Shown: piece after piece, positions 40,682 to 50,535 of the stretch
Position numbering within the stretch: the stretch's first letter is position 1
How the letters are laid out: each line of letters starts with the position of its first letter
Source: Telmatospirillum sp.
GTDB lineage: Bacteria > Pseudomonadota > Alphaproteobacteria > CACIAM-22H2
DNA: 64,000 bases
Reading direction: 5' to 3'
Assembly (NCBI GenBank): GCA_020248985.1
Contig: JADCGL010000028.1
Span: forward strand, 1 to 64,000
Translations under genes and position numbers: made by a program
Notes under the pieces: generated by a model
Told to the model about the DNA's origin: nothing
What the model saw: only the letters and a program-made list of their open reading frames with translations
The model's database searches: none

Positions 40682-41950
40682 ATGACGATTCGCGTTTCTC
40701 GCCGCCGCGCCCTGCAGGGTGCAGGCGCACTGGCCGTCGCCGCTGCAACCCTTAAAGCCCCCGCCATCGCCCAAAACGCGCCGATTCGCATCGGCTCGGT
40801 CGCCACGCTCGAAGGTCCGTTCGCAACCGGCGGGCAGGATGCCTACCGCGCAATGGAAATGCTGTTCCAAGCCGAAAACATGACGATCGGCGGACGGCGC
40901 ATCGAATGGATTCGCGAATCCTCGAACGCCCAGGCCGATGTGGCGCTGGCGCGCGCGCGCAAGCTGATCGAGCAGGACAACGTCGATTTCATCATCGGCC
41001 CGCTGTCGGGTGCCGAAGGGATCGCGCTCAAGGACTATTCGGCGACGCTGAACGGCAAGACGATCATCAACGGCGGTTCGGGTGCGGCCGACACCACGCT
41101 GCGTAACCCGTCGCGAAACTTCTTCCGCTTCAACACGGACGGCACGCAGTGGATGGCCGGTCTCGGTACCTATGTGCGCCGCACGCTCAACGTCAGCGAA
41201 GTCACGATCGTGGCCGGCGACTACGCGTTCCCATACGCGCAAGTCTTCGGCTTCAGCCTCGAATTCTGCCGACTGGGCGGCAAGGCGAACTATCTGTGGG
41301 CGCCGCTCGGCACCACCGACTTCGCCTCGCAGATCGCGCAGATTCCGCGCAGCTCGGGGGCTCTCGTCGTCGTGCATGGCGGCACCGACGGGTTGGCGTT
41401 CATGACCCAGTACGCGCAGGCGGGCGGCAACCTGCCGCTCATCGGCGGCTCGATCATGGCCGACGCGACCATGATGTCGGCGCGCGGGCCCCATCGCCGC
41501 CTAATGGTGGGCATGGTGTCCGGCGGTCCCGTGGCCGACGTGATCGACGACCCGCAATGGAACGATTTCGTCGCCCGCTACAAGCGCATGCCGGGCGCCT
41601 TCCCCTCGCCCTCTATCCACGCCGTTAACTTCGCCACGAACACGATGGCGGCGATCCTTGCGCTCAAGCAGGTCAACGGCGACCTGTCGGGCGGGCAGGC
41701 GGCGTTCCAGCGCGCGTTGCAGGGCCTCAAATTCAAGGCGCCGACGGGCGCAGAGGTCTCGCTCGACCACAACCGTCATGCGATTTCGGACGTGTTCTTG
41801 AACCGCATCGAGGAGCGCAACGGCCAGCCCACGACCGTCGCGTTCCAGCGCGCCACCCAGATCAACCAGACTCTGGGCGTGCCGGAAGCGCAGTTCCTGG
41901 CGTTGGGCGCACCGTCGCGCAACAACCCGGGCTGCGTGGCGGCCTCCTGA
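40682..41950 (+). CDS. branched-chain amino acid-type ABC substrate-binding protein, LivK-like
   Basis: This 422-residue exported binding protein of the Peripla_BP_6 family has a twin-arginine type signal (RVSRRRALQGAGALAVAAATLKAPAIAQ, cleavage near residue 31). The mature protein starts PIRIGSVATLEGPFATGGQDAYRAMEMLFQ and continues with DVALARARKLIEQDNVDFIIGPLSGAEG, typical of the family. A GGAGGAAA ribosome site precedes the ATG. The 90-base gap upstream can form alternative hairpins (GGTTCCG...CGGAACC). The cargo is unknown. A perfect hairpin follows the gene, fitting separate control of a strongly expressed binding protein. Confidence 0.92.
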   Translation: MTIRVSRRRALQGAGALAVAAATLKAPAIAQNAPIRIGSVATLEGPFATGGQDAYRAMEMLFQAENMTIGGRRIEWIRESSNAQADVALARARKLIEQDNVDFIIGPLSGAEGIALKDYSATLNGKTIINGGSGAADTTLRNPSRNFFRFNTDGTQWMAGLGTYVRRTLNVSEVTIVAGDYAFPYAQVFGFSLEFCRLGGKANYLWAPLGTTDFASQIAQIPRSSGALVVVHGGTDGLAFMTQYAQAGGNLPLIGGSIMADATMMSARGPHRRLMVGMVSGGPVADVIDDPQWNDFVARYKRMPGAFPSPSIHAVNFATNTMAAILALKQVNGDLSGGQAAFQRALQGLKFKAPTGAEVSLDHNRHAISDVFLNRIEERNGQPTTVAFQRATQINQTLGVPEAQFLALGAPSRNNPGCVAAS

Positions 41951-41963
41951 GGCGAAAGGACGG

Positions 41964-41985
41964 GGGGACCGGGCTTCCGGTCCCC
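41964..41985 (+). terminator. perfect 9-bp hairpin between binding-protein and LivG-like genes
   Basis: GGGGACCGG (41964-41972), loop GCTT, CCGGTCCCC (41977-41985) form a perfect stem 14 bases after the binding-protein stop. There is no T-run. Such intercistronic hairpins often stabilise the 3' end of a binding-protein mRNA or act as partial terminators. The role is inferred. Confidence 0.5.
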
Positions 41986-42014
41986 TCGCCCGTTCTCTCT
42001 TTCCGCAAAACGCC

Positions 42015-42773
42015 ATGTCGCAATCCCCCGCCATCGAACTCAAAAATGTCGGCCGCCGCTTCGGCGCACTCCAAGCGGTGCGCGACGTCACGTTCGACGT
42101 TGCACGCGGCGAGCGGCATGCAGTACTCGGCCCCAACGGCGCGGGCAAAACCACGTTGTTCAACACGATCTGCGGCGATTTTCCGCCGACCGCCGGATCG
42201 ATCAAGCTGTTCGGCGAGGAAATCTCCCATATTCCCGCCCACCGCCGCGCCCGGCGCGGCATCGGGCGCACCTATCAGCAATCTCTGCTCTTCGACGGGC
42301 TCAGCGTGCGCGACAATCTTTTTGTCGCTGTGCGCGGCGTTCAGCCCAACCGCTTTAGTTTTCTTGTGCCGCGCCGCGACGACGCGTTCCTGGCCAAGGC
42401 GCGCGAGGTGGCCGAGCGCGTGCGCTTGAGCCACGTGCTCGACATTGCGGTCGGCGACCTCAGCCACGGCCAGCGCCGCCAGCTCGAAGTCGGCATGGCG
42501 TTGGCGTCCGATCCCAAGCTGCTGATGCTCGACGAGCCGGCCGCCGGCCTGTCGCCCGTCGAACGACCGGAGCTGTCGAAACTTCTCAAAGACCTGCCGC
42601 GCGACCTCACCATCGTGCTGATCGAACACGATATGGACGTGGCCCTGCCCTTCGCCGATCTGGTGACGGTGATGAAAGACGGGGCCGTCGTCGTATCCGA
42701 CACGCCCGACCGCATCCAGGACGACCCGGTCGTGCACGAAATCTATCTCGGCCATGGCGGCCACAAACACTGA
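42015..42773 (+). CDS. ABC transporter ATP-binding protein, LivG-like
   Basis: This 252-residue ATPase of the LivG type has Walker [10 protein letters not shown] at residues 39-47, family insert [21 protein letters not shown], signature variant [12 protein letters not shown], Walker [16 protein letters not shown] and H-loop [11 protein letters not shown]. It pairs with the LivH/LivM-like permeases. The second ATPase of the heterodimer is not a free LivF but the N-terminal domain of the protein at 46592-48835. The PF09370-family gene starts eight bases after its stop. Confidence 0.93.
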   Translation: MSQSPAIELKNVGRRFGALQAVRDVTFDVARGERHAVLGPNGAGKTTLFNTICGDFPPTAGSIKLFGEEISHIPAHRRARRGIGRTYQQSLLFDGLSVRDNLFVAVRGVQPNRFSFLVPRRDDAFLAKAREVAERVRLSHVLDIAVGDLSHGQRRQLEVGMALASDPKLLMLDEPAAGLSPVERPELSKLLKDLPRDLTIVLIEHDMDVALPFADLVTVMKDGAVVVSDTPDRIQDDPVVHEIYLGHGGHKH

Positions 42774-42781
42774 GGGATCCG

Positions 42782-43612
42782 ATGCCGCGCTTCGAACGCA
42801 AAGACCTGATGGCGAAATTCAAGGCAATGGCCAAAAAGCGCGTGCCGATCGTCGGCGGCGGTGCGGGCACGGGCCTTTCGGCCAAGTGCGAGGAGAAAGG
42901 CGGCATCGACCTGATCGTCATCTATAATTCGGGTCGCTACCGCATGGCCGGGCGCGGCTCGCTTGCCGGTTTGCTCGCCTACGGCAACGCCAACGAAATC
43001 GTCAAGGATATGGCGCGCGAAGTGCTGCCGGTCGTCGAACGCACGCCCGTTCTGGCGGGCGTCAACGCGACCGATCCGTTCGCGCTGATGGACCATCTGC
43101 TCGACGAACTCAAAGCGCTCGGCTTTTCCGGCGTGCAGAATTTCCCCACAGTCGGCCTCATCGACGGCACGTTCCGCGCCAATCTCGAAGAGACAGGCAT
43201 GGGCTACGGCCACGAGATCGACATGATCGCCAAGGCCCGCGCCAAGGACATGCTGACCACGCCCTACGTGTTCAGCGCCGACGGAGCCGCCGCGATGACC
43301 AAGGCAGGCGCCGATATCGTCGTGGCGCATCTCGGTCTCACGACCGGCGGCTCGATCGGGGCGGAGACTGCCCTCAAGCTCGCGGACTGTCCCAAGCTCG
43401 TTGATGAATGGGCCGAAGCCGCCAAGCGCGTGCGCAAGGACGTGCTCGTGCTGTGCCACGGCGGTCCCATAGCGATGCCCGAAGACGCGCAGTACGTTTT
43501 GCGCAACACCAAGAACTGCCACGGCTTCTACGGCGCCTCGTCGATGGAACGCCTGCCCACAGAAGTCGCCCTGGTCGAGCAGACCAAACGCTTCAAAGCG
43601 CTGAGGTTCTGA
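42782..43612 (+). CDS. phosphoenolpyruvate hydrolase family protein (PF09370-type TIM barrel)
   Basis: This 276-residue TIM-barrel protein matches the family annotated as phosphoenolpyruvate hydrolase/TIM-barrel signal transduction protein. The pattern includes [75 protein letters not shown] and [12 protein letters not shown]. In the plant protein Tm-1 a domain of this type is fused C-terminally to a UPF0261 domain. Here the UPF0261 domain is on the LivF fusion at 46592-48835 in the same operon. The reaction in this organism is unknown. Neighbours suggest a role with an imported small molecule or nucleotide. The gene keeps its own ATG shortly after the LivG-like gene. Confidence 0.85.
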   Translation: MPRFERKDLMAKFKAMAKKRVPIVGGGAGTGLSAKCEEKGGIDLIVIYNSGRYRMAGRGSLAGLLAYGNANEIVKDMAREVLPVVERTPVLAGVNATDPFALMDHLLDELKALGFSGVQNFPTVGLIDGTFRANLEETGMGYGHEIDMIAKARAKDMLTTPYVFSADGAAAMTKAGADIVVAHLGLTTGGSIGAETALKLADCPKLVDEWAEAAKRVRKDVLVLCHGGPIAMPEDAQYVLRNTKNCHGFYGASSMERLPTEVALVEQTKRFKALRF

Positions 43613-43614
43613 CG

Positions 43615-44538
43615 ATGGCGCGCGCCTACGCGAGCACGGTGATCGACGCACCGGTCGAGAAAGTTTGGAGCCTCCTGCGGGACTTCAACGGCCTGCCGAA
43701 CTGGAATCCGGCGGTCGCGCGCAGCCGCATCGAAGACGGGCTGGCGGCCGACGTGGTCGGCTGCGTACGCAGCTTCCATCTGCGCGACGGCACGCATGTG
43801 CGCGAGCGCCTGCTCACGCTCGACGACGCCAAGCGCGTGCTTGCCTACAATTTCGAAACGCCGGCCTTTCCGGTCGGCGATTATGTGGCAACGCTCAGCG
43901 CCGTGCCCGTCACCTCGGGCGACCGCTGCTTCGTCGAATGGGAAGCCCACTTCGTCGAAGCGGCGGCGGACGCCGGCAAATACGAAGCCGTCATTTCCAA
44001 AGACGTCTTCGCGGCGGGACTTTCGGCCCTGCGAACCAAGGCTGCGACGGCGCCCACGCCGCCGGGCGCGCGACGCTGGAAAGGGCGCCGACCGGCCAAA
44101 GTCTTCTGCTCGAGCGTGATAAGCGGGCCTGCCGCCAAAGTGTGGCCAATCCTGCGCGATTTCGCCGGCATGGGGGCGTGGCATTCGGACATTTCGCGCA
44201 TGCACATGCTCGACGGAAAACGGTCGGACCATGTCGGTGCGACGCGCGACTTCTTGTTCGGCGAAGGGCGGCTGCACGAAGAGCTGCTGCATCTATGCGA
44301 CCGCACGATGAGCTTTTCCTACCGCATCAATATGAGCCCCCTCCCGTGGCTCGAATACGTTGCGGGTGCGCGCATCTGGCCGGTCACCGATGCGGACGCG
44401 ACCTTCGCCGTTTGGACGGCCGACTGGGATGCGAGCGCGAACGACGATGTCGAGCTCATTCCCAAGGTCCACAACGACGTATTCCAGAAGGCTTTCGACA
44501 CGATCAACGCCAAGTATTTCGCCGGCGGTGCGCGATGA
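43615..44538 (+). CDS. tandem SRPBCC-domain protein
   Basis: This 307-residue protein is built of two START/SRPBCC (polyketide cyclase-like, Bet v1-like) domains, about residues 1-145 and 160-305, joined by a basic linker (RRWKGRRPAK). Domain 1 (YASTVIDAPVEKVWSLLRDFNGLPNWNPAVA) is clearly related to the single-domain protein at 50536-50976. Domain 2 starts CSSVISGPAAKVWPILRDFAGMGAWHSDI. SRPBCC folds form a hydrophobic pocket for lipids, polyketides or aromatic ligands. No catalytic residues can be assigned. The ATG follows the previous stop by two bases, and the end overlaps the hydrolase gene (ATGA). Confidence 0.85.
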   Translation: MARAYASTVIDAPVEKVWSLLRDFNGLPNWNPAVARSRIEDGLAADVVGCVRSFHLRDGTHVRERLLTLDDAKRVLAYNFETPAFPVGDYVATLSAVPVTSGDRCFVEWEAHFVEAAADAGKYEAVISKDVFAAGLSALRTKAATAPTPPGARRWKGRRPAKVFCSSVISGPAAKVWPILRDFAGMGAWHSDISRMHMLDGKRSDHVGATRDFLFGEGRLHEELLHLCDRTMSFSYRINMSPLPWLEYVAGARIWPVTDADATFAVWTADWDASANDDVELIPKVHNDVFQKAFDTINAKYFAGGAR

Positions 44539-45311
44539 GCACGCAAATCGTCGAGCGCATGGTAGTCGAGATCGACGGCACGGGCGACCCCGTGGTGCTA
44601 ATCCACGGGCTCGGCGGCACGTCGAACGTGTGGACTCCGCTGATGCCGGTCTTTACGGGGCGCGCGCGCGTGATCCGCTTCGATCTGCCGGGCTCCGGCC
44701 GGTCCCCGCTCGGGTCGAGCGCGCTGTCGATCCAAGCCTTCGTCGATCGCATCGCCAAGGCCATGCGCGTGCTGGGCGCCGAGCGCGCGCGCGTGGCAGG
44801 CCATTCCCTGGGCACGATCGTGGCGGCCCATCTTGCGCAGCAGCATTCCGATCTGGTCCGCGACCTCGTGCTGCTCGGCGCCTTGCCCGCGCCGCCGGAG
44901 CCCGCGCGCGCGGGCCTCAAAGCGCGCGCGGCCAAAGTGCGCGAGGATGGGATGGCCGCCATCATCGATCCGCTGATCGAAGCCGCCTTGTCGCGCGACA
45001 CCCGCGAGAAGAATCCGCTCGCCGTCGCCTATGTGCGCGAGAGCGTGCTGCGCCAGGATCCGGCGGGCTACGCGGCGACCTGCGAAGCGCTGGCAGCCGC
45101 GCACAGCGCTGACTTTGCGCGCATCGGCAAGCGCGCGTTGCTGGCGACGGGCGAAGACGACGCGATCGGCACGCCCGCCATGTCGCGCGACATCGCGGCA
45201 CGGCTGCCGCAGGCGCACGCGGAAATCTTGCCGCGCACGGGGCATTGGACGCCGATCGAACGGCCGACCGAAATCGCCCGTGCCGTTTCGCAATTCTGGT
45301 TCGGACGCTAG
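44535..45311 (+). CDS. alpha/beta hydrolase
   Basis: This 258-residue alpha/beta-fold hydrolase has an oxyanion motif VVLIHGLGGTSNVWTPL, nucleophile S91 in VAGHSLGTIVAAHL, catalytic Asp probably in ATGEDDAIG, and His in PRTGHWTPIERP. The layout is like that of lactone, ester or C-C bond hydrolases such as 3-oxoadipate enol-lactonase. The substrate is unknown. It overlaps the tandem SRPBCC gene and precedes an amidohydrolase gene by 12 bases, so it probably works on intermediates of the same pathway. Confidence 0.88.
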   Translation: MSTQIVERMVVEIDGTGDPVVLIHGLGGTSNVWTPLMPVFTGRARVIRFDLPGSGRSPLGSSALSIQAFVDRIAKAMRVLGAERARVAGHSLGTIVAAHLAQQHSDLVRDLVLLGALPAPPEPARAGLKARAAKVREDGMAAIIDPLIEAALSRDTREKNPLAVAYVRESVLRQDPAGYAATCEALAAAHSADFARIGKRALLATGEDDAIGTPAMSRDIAARLPQAHAEILPRTGHWTPIERPTEIARAVSQFWFGR

Positions 45312-45323
45312 GGGAGAGCAAGA

Positions 45324-46595
45324 ATGGACGGCATTCTGTTCGCGAATGTGCGGGTGATCGACGGGTCGGGCGACTATCCGTTTCCGGGCGAAGTGCTGGT
45401 CGAGGGCAATCGCATCAAGCGTGTGGCGCGCGGCACCCGCGCGATCGCGACCAAGGGCGTCACGGTCATCGACGGCGCGGGTGCGACGCTGATGCCCGGC
45501 ATGATCGAAGCGCACACGCACCTGTCGTGGAACGACCAGCCGAGTCTCGAGGCGATTTTCCGCATGCCGCCCGAAGAGCACACGCTGGACGCGGCCCGCA
45601 TCGCCAAGATCTACATCGACCATGGCTGGACCTCGGCCGTCGGGGCGGCGGCGGCCAAGCCGCGGCTCGACGTGGTGATCCGCAACGCCATCAATGCGGG
45701 CCAGATTCCGGGGCCGCGCTACCTTGCCAATGGCCAGGAGATCGGCACGCTGGGCGGCCTTGGCGACACCACGCCCCCGCATGTCGACCATCCAGGCTTG
45801 AGCTTCGGCTGCATCGTTTCGGGCCCGCACGAGATGCGCAAGGCCGTGCGCACTTTCATCAAATACGGCGTCGATCTTCTGAAGATCAACCTGTCGGGCG
45901 AGGAAATCACAGGCGTAGGCGCCGAAGAAACGCCGATGAGCGACGAGGAAGTCGCCGTCGCCGTCTCCGAGGCGCACCGGCGCGGCAAACGCATCTGCGC
46001 GCATGCGCGCTCGGCGCAGTCGGTCAAGATGTGCGTGCGCCACGGCGTGGACATCATCTACCACGCAAGCTTTGCCGACGAAGAAGCGCTCGACATGCTC
46101 GAAGCGCGCAAGGACAAGCACCATTTCGCGCCGGGTCTCGCTTGGCTGATCCGGACCGCGCGCGACGCGAGCGCTTGGGGCATCAATCCCGGTTCGCCGC
46201 TCGCCCAAGCGTACGAGCGCGAACTCGTCGCCGCGATCGACGTGTGCAAGAAAATGCACAAGCGCGGCATACGCGTGCTGCCGGGCGGCGACTACGGCTT
46301 TGCCTGGACGCCGCACGGCACCAACGCGAAAGACCTGCAGTACTTCGTCGAACTGCTCGGCTTCTCGCCGATGGAAGCGCTCCTATCGGCGACCAAACAT
46401 GGCGGGGCGATCATGGGCATGGCCAACGAGCTCGGCCAGATCAAGGAAGGGTTCCTCGCCGATCTGCTGCTCGTGGACGGTGATCCGCTTGCTGACATCC
46501 GTATCCTGCAGGACAAGGAGCGGCTGCTCGCGATCGTCAAAGACGGCAAGTTCCACAAGGCGCCGCATGTTGCGGGCGCCCGTCCGCGGATGTGA
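45324..46595 (+). CDS. amidohydrolase, imidazolonepropionase-like (paralogue of 37133-38407)
   Basis: This 423-residue amidohydrolase has HxH at H64/H66 (IEAHTHLSW), bridging-Lys-like [12 protein letters not shown], metal His in RICAHARSA and [11 protein letters not shown], and catalytic Asp in [11 protein letters not shown]. It is paralogous to the enzyme divergent from this operon (37133-38407), which indicates duplication and two related steps or substrates. A GGGGAGAGCAAGA ribosome region precedes the ATG. The stop overlaps the GTG of the LivF-Tm-1 fusion gene. Confidence 0.9.
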   Translation: MDGILFANVRVIDGSGDYPFPGEVLVEGNRIKRVARGTRAIATKGVTVIDGAGATLMPGMIEAHTHLSWNDQPSLEAIFRMPPEEHTLDAARIAKIYIDHGWTSAVGAAAAKPRLDVVIRNAINAGQIPGPRYLANGQEIGTLGGLGDTTPPHVDHPGLSFGCIVSGPHEMRKAVRTFIKYGVDLLKINLSGEEITGVGAEETPMSDEEVAVAVSEAHRRGKRICAHARSAQSVKMCVRHGVDIIYHASFADEEALDMLEARKDKHHFAPGLAWLIRTARDASAWGINPGSPLAQAYERELVAAIDVCKKMHKRGIRVLPGGDYGFAWTPHGTNAKDLQYFVELLGFSPMEALLSATKHGGAIMGMANELGQIKEGFLADLLLVDGDPLADIRILQDKERLLAIVKDGKFHKAPHVAGARPRM

Positions 46596-48835
46596 ACGCC
46601 ATGGCCGCAAAATCCAAAACCGCGTCGCCGGTTCCGGTCTTGCAGGTAACGGACTTGGAGGTCCATTTCGGCCTAGCCCACGTGCTGCAGGGAATTTCGC
46701 TGACCCTTGAGCGCGGCGTGCTGGGCTTGATCGGCCGCAACGGCATGGGCAAGACAACGCTCTGCCAGACGATCCTGGGGCTCAAGCCTGCGACGTCGGG
46801 TTCGGTCAAGTTCATGGGCAGGGAAGTGCTGGGGCTGCCCGCCAACGAGATTTCCAATCTCGGCATCGCTTACGTGCCGCAGGGGCGGCGCACCTGGCCG
46901 AGCCTGACGGTCGACGAGCATTTGCGCCTCGTGGCGCAGAAACGCCCGCCCAAGGGCGGTTGGACCGTCGCGCGCGTCTACGACACATTCCCGCGTCTGG
47001 CCGAGCGGCGGCGCAACGGCGGCACGCAGCTCTCGGGCGGCGAGCAGCAGATGCTCGCGATCGGGCGCGCCTTGCTGCTCAATCCGCGTCTGCTCGTCAT
47101 GGACGAACCGACCGAGGGCTTGGCACCCGTCATCGTCGATCAGGTCGAAGAATTGCTGAAAAAACTGGCGGCCGAAGGTTCGATGGCGGTACTTCTGGTC
47201 GAGCAGAATCTTGGCGTGGCGACTGCCACCGCCGAGCGCGTGGCGATCGTCGTGAACGGTCGCATCGCGCGCGAATTGCCGGCGGCCGAATTGGCGGCCG
47301 ACCGTGCTCTGCAAGAGCGCCTGCTTGGCGTGCACAGCCATGCGGCGGACGAAGCAGCGCCCGCGTCGGCACCGGCGCAAATCGAAACGCCGAGCGAGGA
47401 AGTTTCTGCGCCCGCGCAAGTCTTGCGGGTCGTGCGGCGCGCAAGCGAAACCTCGACCGAGGCCGGGCCCGGCTTTTCGGCGGCGCGTGCGCCGACCCGC
47501 TGGTCGCATGGCAATCCGCTGGCCGACCGCGCGGCGGCTTTGGGGCCGAGTGCCCCCGCCGCCGAACCGCAAGAAGCGCCGCCCCCGCCCCTGCCCAGCC
47601 CCGGTCAGATGGCAGGACGCAACGTCTATGTCGCGGGCACCTACGACACCAAGGCGCGCGAACTTCTCTATATCAAGGGTCTGCTCGACCGGCTCGGGGT
47701 CAAGACCGTCTCGGTCGATCTATCGACGTCGCGCAAACCCTCGCCCGCCGATGTCTCGCCGCAGGAGGTGGCGCGCCACCATCCCAAGGGCATCGCCGGC
47801 GTGTTCTCCGACGATCGCGGTGCGGCCGTCTCAGCCATGGCGCAGGCGTTCGAGCGGTTCGTCGCCGCGCGCCGCGACATTGCGGGCATGATTTCGGCGG
47901 GCGGTTCGGGCGGCACGTCCCTTGCGACGCCGGGGATGCGCCGGCTTGCCGTGGGCGTGCCCAAGATCATGGTCTCGACGGTCGCCTCGGGCGACGTAGG
48001 GCGCTATGTCGGACCCGCCGACATCATGATGATGTATTCGGTCGTCGATGTGCAGGGGCTCAATCGCATCTCCGAGCAGGTTCTGGCCAACGCCGCCCAT
48101 GCCATGGCGGGCATGGTCGCCAACAAGCCCAAAGTCTCGGCCTATGCCAAACCCGCCCTCGGCATGACCATGTTCGGCGTGACCACGCAGTGCGTGCAGG
48201 AACTTCAGCGACTGCTTTCGCCGCGCTACGACTGTCTCGTCTTCCATGCGACCGGCACCGGCGGCCAGTCGATGGAGAAGCTCGTCGATTCAGGATTGCT
48301 CGCAGGCGTCGTCGATGTAACCACGACCGAAGTCTGCGATCTGCTGATGGGCGGCGTATTTCCGTGCACGGAGGACCGCTTCGGCGCAATCGCGCGAACG
48401 CAGGTTCCCTATGTCGGTTCGTGCGGCGCGCTCGACATGGTGAATTTCGGGCCGCTCGACACGGTGCCGGCCAAGTATCGCGGGCGCAATCTCTACGTCC
48501 ACAATCCGCAGGTCACCTTGATGCGTACGACGGCCGAAGAAAACGCGCGCATCGGCCAATGGATCGCCGAAAAGCTCAACACATGCGGCGGGCCCGTGCG
48601 CTTTCTCCTGCCCGAAGGCGGGGTGTCGCTGATCGACGTGCCCGGCAAACCTTTCCACGATCCCGCCGCCGACAAAGCCCTGTTCGACGCGCTTGCCAGG
48701 CACCTGAAACAGACCGCCGACCGCAAGCTTCTGCGCCTGCCCCACGCCATCAACCATCCGGCCTTCGCAAAAGCGCTGGCCGACACGTACCTGCAACTCG
48801 TGCCCGCACCTGCGGGTGCCGCCGCCCGCGCCTGA
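46592..48835 (+). CDS. fusion: LivF-like ABC ATPase + Tm-1-like (UPF0261) domain
   Basis: This 747-residue two-part protein carries a complete LivF-type ATPase at residues 15-248: Walker [10 protein letters not shown] at 48-56, [17 protein letters not shown], signature LSGGEQQM at 148-155, Walker [25 protein letters not shown]. Residues 250-340 form a low-complexity Ala/Pro/Glu linker. Residues 342-745 are a Tm-1-like/UPF0261 domain: [93 protein letters not shown] and [18 protein letters not shown]. The UPF0261 domain of plant Tm-1 binds ATP and viral replicase; the bacterial role is unknown. The fusion ties it to a Liv-type importer. GTG at 46592 overlaps the upstream stop, and ATG at 46601 is an alternative. 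Confidence 0.92.
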   Translation: MNAMAAKSKTASPVPVLQVTDLEVHFGLAHVLQGISLTLERGVLGLIGRNGMGKTTLCQTILGLKPATSGSVKFMGREVLGLPANEISNLGIAYVPQGRRTWPSLTVDEHLRLVAQKRPPKGGWTVARVYDTFPRLAERRRNGGTQLSGGEQQMLAIGRALLLNPRLLVMDEPTEGLAPVIVDQVEELLKKLAAEGSMAVLLVEQNLGVATATAERVAIVVNGRIARELPAAELAADRALQERLLGVHSHAADEAAPASAPAQIETPSEEVSAPAQVLRVVRRASETSTEAGPGFSAARAPTRWSHGNPLADRAAALGPSAPAAEPQEAPPPPLPSPGQMAGRNVYVAGTYDTKARELLYIKGLLDRLGVKTVSVDLSTSRKPSPADVSPQEVARHHPKGIAGVFSDDRGAAVSAMAQAFERFVAARRDIAGMISAGGSGGTSLATPGMRRLAVGVPKIMVSTVASGDVGRYVGPADIMMMYSVVDVQGLNRISEQVLANAAHAMAGMVANKPKVSAYAKPALGMTMFGVTTQCVQELQRLLSPRYDCLVFHATGTGGQSMEKLVDSGLLAGVVDVTTTEVCDLLMGGVFPCTEDRFGAIARTQVPYVGSCGALDMVNFGPLDTVPAKYRGRNLYVHNPQVTLMRTTAEENARIGQWIAEKLNTCGGPVRFLLPEGGVSLIDVPGKPFHDPAADKALFDALARHLKQTADRKLLRLPHAINHPAFAKALADTYLQLVPAPAGAAARA

Positions 48836-48854
48836 AGAAAACGAGGAGGACACC

Positions 48855-50531
48855 ATGTCTGGGTTTGGAACCTTCATCATGACCTTGATCGTCGCCGCGG
48901 CGATCGTCGCGGTCGTGGTCTGGCTGCTGTCGTGGCTCTATCGCCGCTCGACCAAAGAAGTATCGTTCGTGCGCACCGGCTTCGGCGGGCAGAAGGTCGT
49001 GGCTAACGGCGGCGCGCTCGTGCTGCCAATCCTGCACGAGACGATCCCGGTCGGCATGGGCACCACGCGACTGGAAGTGCGGCGCGCGCGCGAAACCTCG
49101 CTCATCACGCGCGACCGCATGCGCGTCGACGTGACGGCCGAGTTCTATGTGCACGTGGCGCCGAGCGACGAGGCGATCGCCAAGGCCGCCCAGACGCTCG
49201 GCCATCGCACGATGCAGCCCGAGGCGCTGCGCGAGCTCATCGAGGGTAAATTCGTCGACGCGCTGCGCACGTCGGCCGCCGAGATGACGATGGAAGAGAT
49301 GCACGAAAAGCGCGGCGAATACGTGAAGCGCGTGCGCGCGGCGGCCGCCGAAGATCTCGTGCTGAACGGCCTCGAACTCGAGACCGTCTCACTGACCGCA
49401 ATGGACCAGACGGCGCTCGAATTCTTCAATCCTTCAAACGCGTTCGACGCCGAGGGCATGACGCGTCTTACCGAACAGATCGAGCGGCGCAAGAAGATCC
49501 GCAACGACATCGAACTCGACACGCTCGTGCAGATCCGCAACAAGAATCTCGAGGCAGAGAAACTCACGCTCGATATCGACCGCGAGAGCGAATACGCCAA
49601 GCTTGCCCAGGAACGCGAACTCGAGATCCGGCGCGCCGAACAGCGCTCGGATCTCGTGCGCGAACGCGCTCAGCAGGAGCAGACGGCCGAGCAGGCGCAG
49701 ATCGCCGCGCGCGAGCAGATCGAACGCGCGCGCATCGCGATGGAACGCGCCCTCGACGAAGAGCGCATCGCGCGCGAACGCGCCGTGCAAGAAATGGAGA
49801 TTTCGCGCCGCCGCACGCTCGAACTGGCCGAGCAGCTTCGCGCCGTCGCGGTCGCTGAAGCGAGCAAAGCGCAGTCGATCGCCCAGGCTGAGGCCGACCG
49901 GGCGCGCGCCGAGGCCGTTGCGGCCGAAGAGCGCGTATTCTCCGCACGCGAGATCGAGCAGGCCGAGCGGCGCAAGCAGATCGAACTGATCGGCGCGCGC
50001 CAGGAAGCCGAGCGCGAGGCGATCCGCCTCACGCTTGCGGCCGAAGCCGACAAGACAGCTGCCGGCGACCGTGCGGCCGCACTGCGCGTTGCCGCGGAAG
50101 GCGAGGCCGACGCGGAGAAGATCCGCGTCGCGGCGCTCAATCTACGCAATGCCGCCGAAGCCGCAGGCTTGCGCGGAATGAACGAAGCGCAGAACGTCCT
50201 CACCGATGCGGCCCGCGCGTCGGCCGCGCGCCTGCGCCTCATCGACAAGCTCGAATCGATCGTGCGCGAGAGTGCTCGACCGATGGAGAATATCGACTCG
50301 ATCCGCGTGCTGCATGTGGAGGGGTTGGGCGGTTCGGCACCTGCCGCAGGCGGCGACGCCGGGCCCGCAAATCTGCCCGAATCGATCGTCAATTCGGCGT
50401 TGCGCTACCGCGCGCAAGGACCGCTGATCGACTCGCTGCTGCGCGAGCTGGGCATTCCCGGTGCGGCGTCCGGCAAGATCGCCGACGGGCCGATGACCAC
50501 GGAGACCCAGCCGCGCGACGCGAGCGCGTGA
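48855..50531 (+). CDS. flotillin / SPFH-domain membrane protein
   Basis: This 558-residue flotillin-like scaffold protein has one N-terminal membrane segment (about 5-27). An SPFH/band 7 domain follows (about 30-200: EVSFVRTGFGGQKVVANGGALVLPILHE, RMRVDVTAEFYVHVAPSDEAI). A very long charged coiled coil rich in Glu, Ala and Arg covers about 205-440, and the C-terminal tail is flexible. Flotillins form ordered membrane microdomains and help assemble membrane complexes. A GAGGAGGA ribosome site lies five bases before the ATG. Its place in the middle of a transport/catabolic operon suggests that it scaffolds this system (inference). Families such as YqiK are the closest alternatives. Confidence 0.9.
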   Translation: MSGFGTFIMTLIVAAAIVAVVVWLLSWLYRRSTKEVSFVRTGFGGQKVVANGGALVLPILHETIPVGMGTTRLEVRRARETSLITRDRMRVDVTAEFYVHVAPSDEAIAKAAQTLGHRTMQPEALRELIEGKFVDALRTSAAEMTMEEMHEKRGEYVKRVRAAAAEDLVLNGLELETVSLTAMDQTALEFFNPSNAFDAEGMTRLTEQIERRKKIRNDIELDTLVQIRNKNLEAEKLTLDIDRESEYAKLAQERELEIRRAEQRSDLVRERAQQEQTAEQAQIAAREQIERARIAMERALDEERIARERAVQEMEISRRRTLELAEQLRAVAVAEASKAQSIAQAEADRARAEAVAAEERVFSAREIEQAERRKQIELIGARQEAEREAIRLTLAAEADKTAAGDRAAALRVAAEGEADAEKIRVAALNLRNAAEAAGLRGMNEAQNVLTDAARASAARLRLIDKLESIVRESARPMENIDSIRVLHVEGLGGSAPAAGGDAGPANLPESIVNSALRYRAQGPLIDSLLRELGIPGAASGKIADGPMTTETQPRDASA

Positions 50532-50535
50532 TCCC

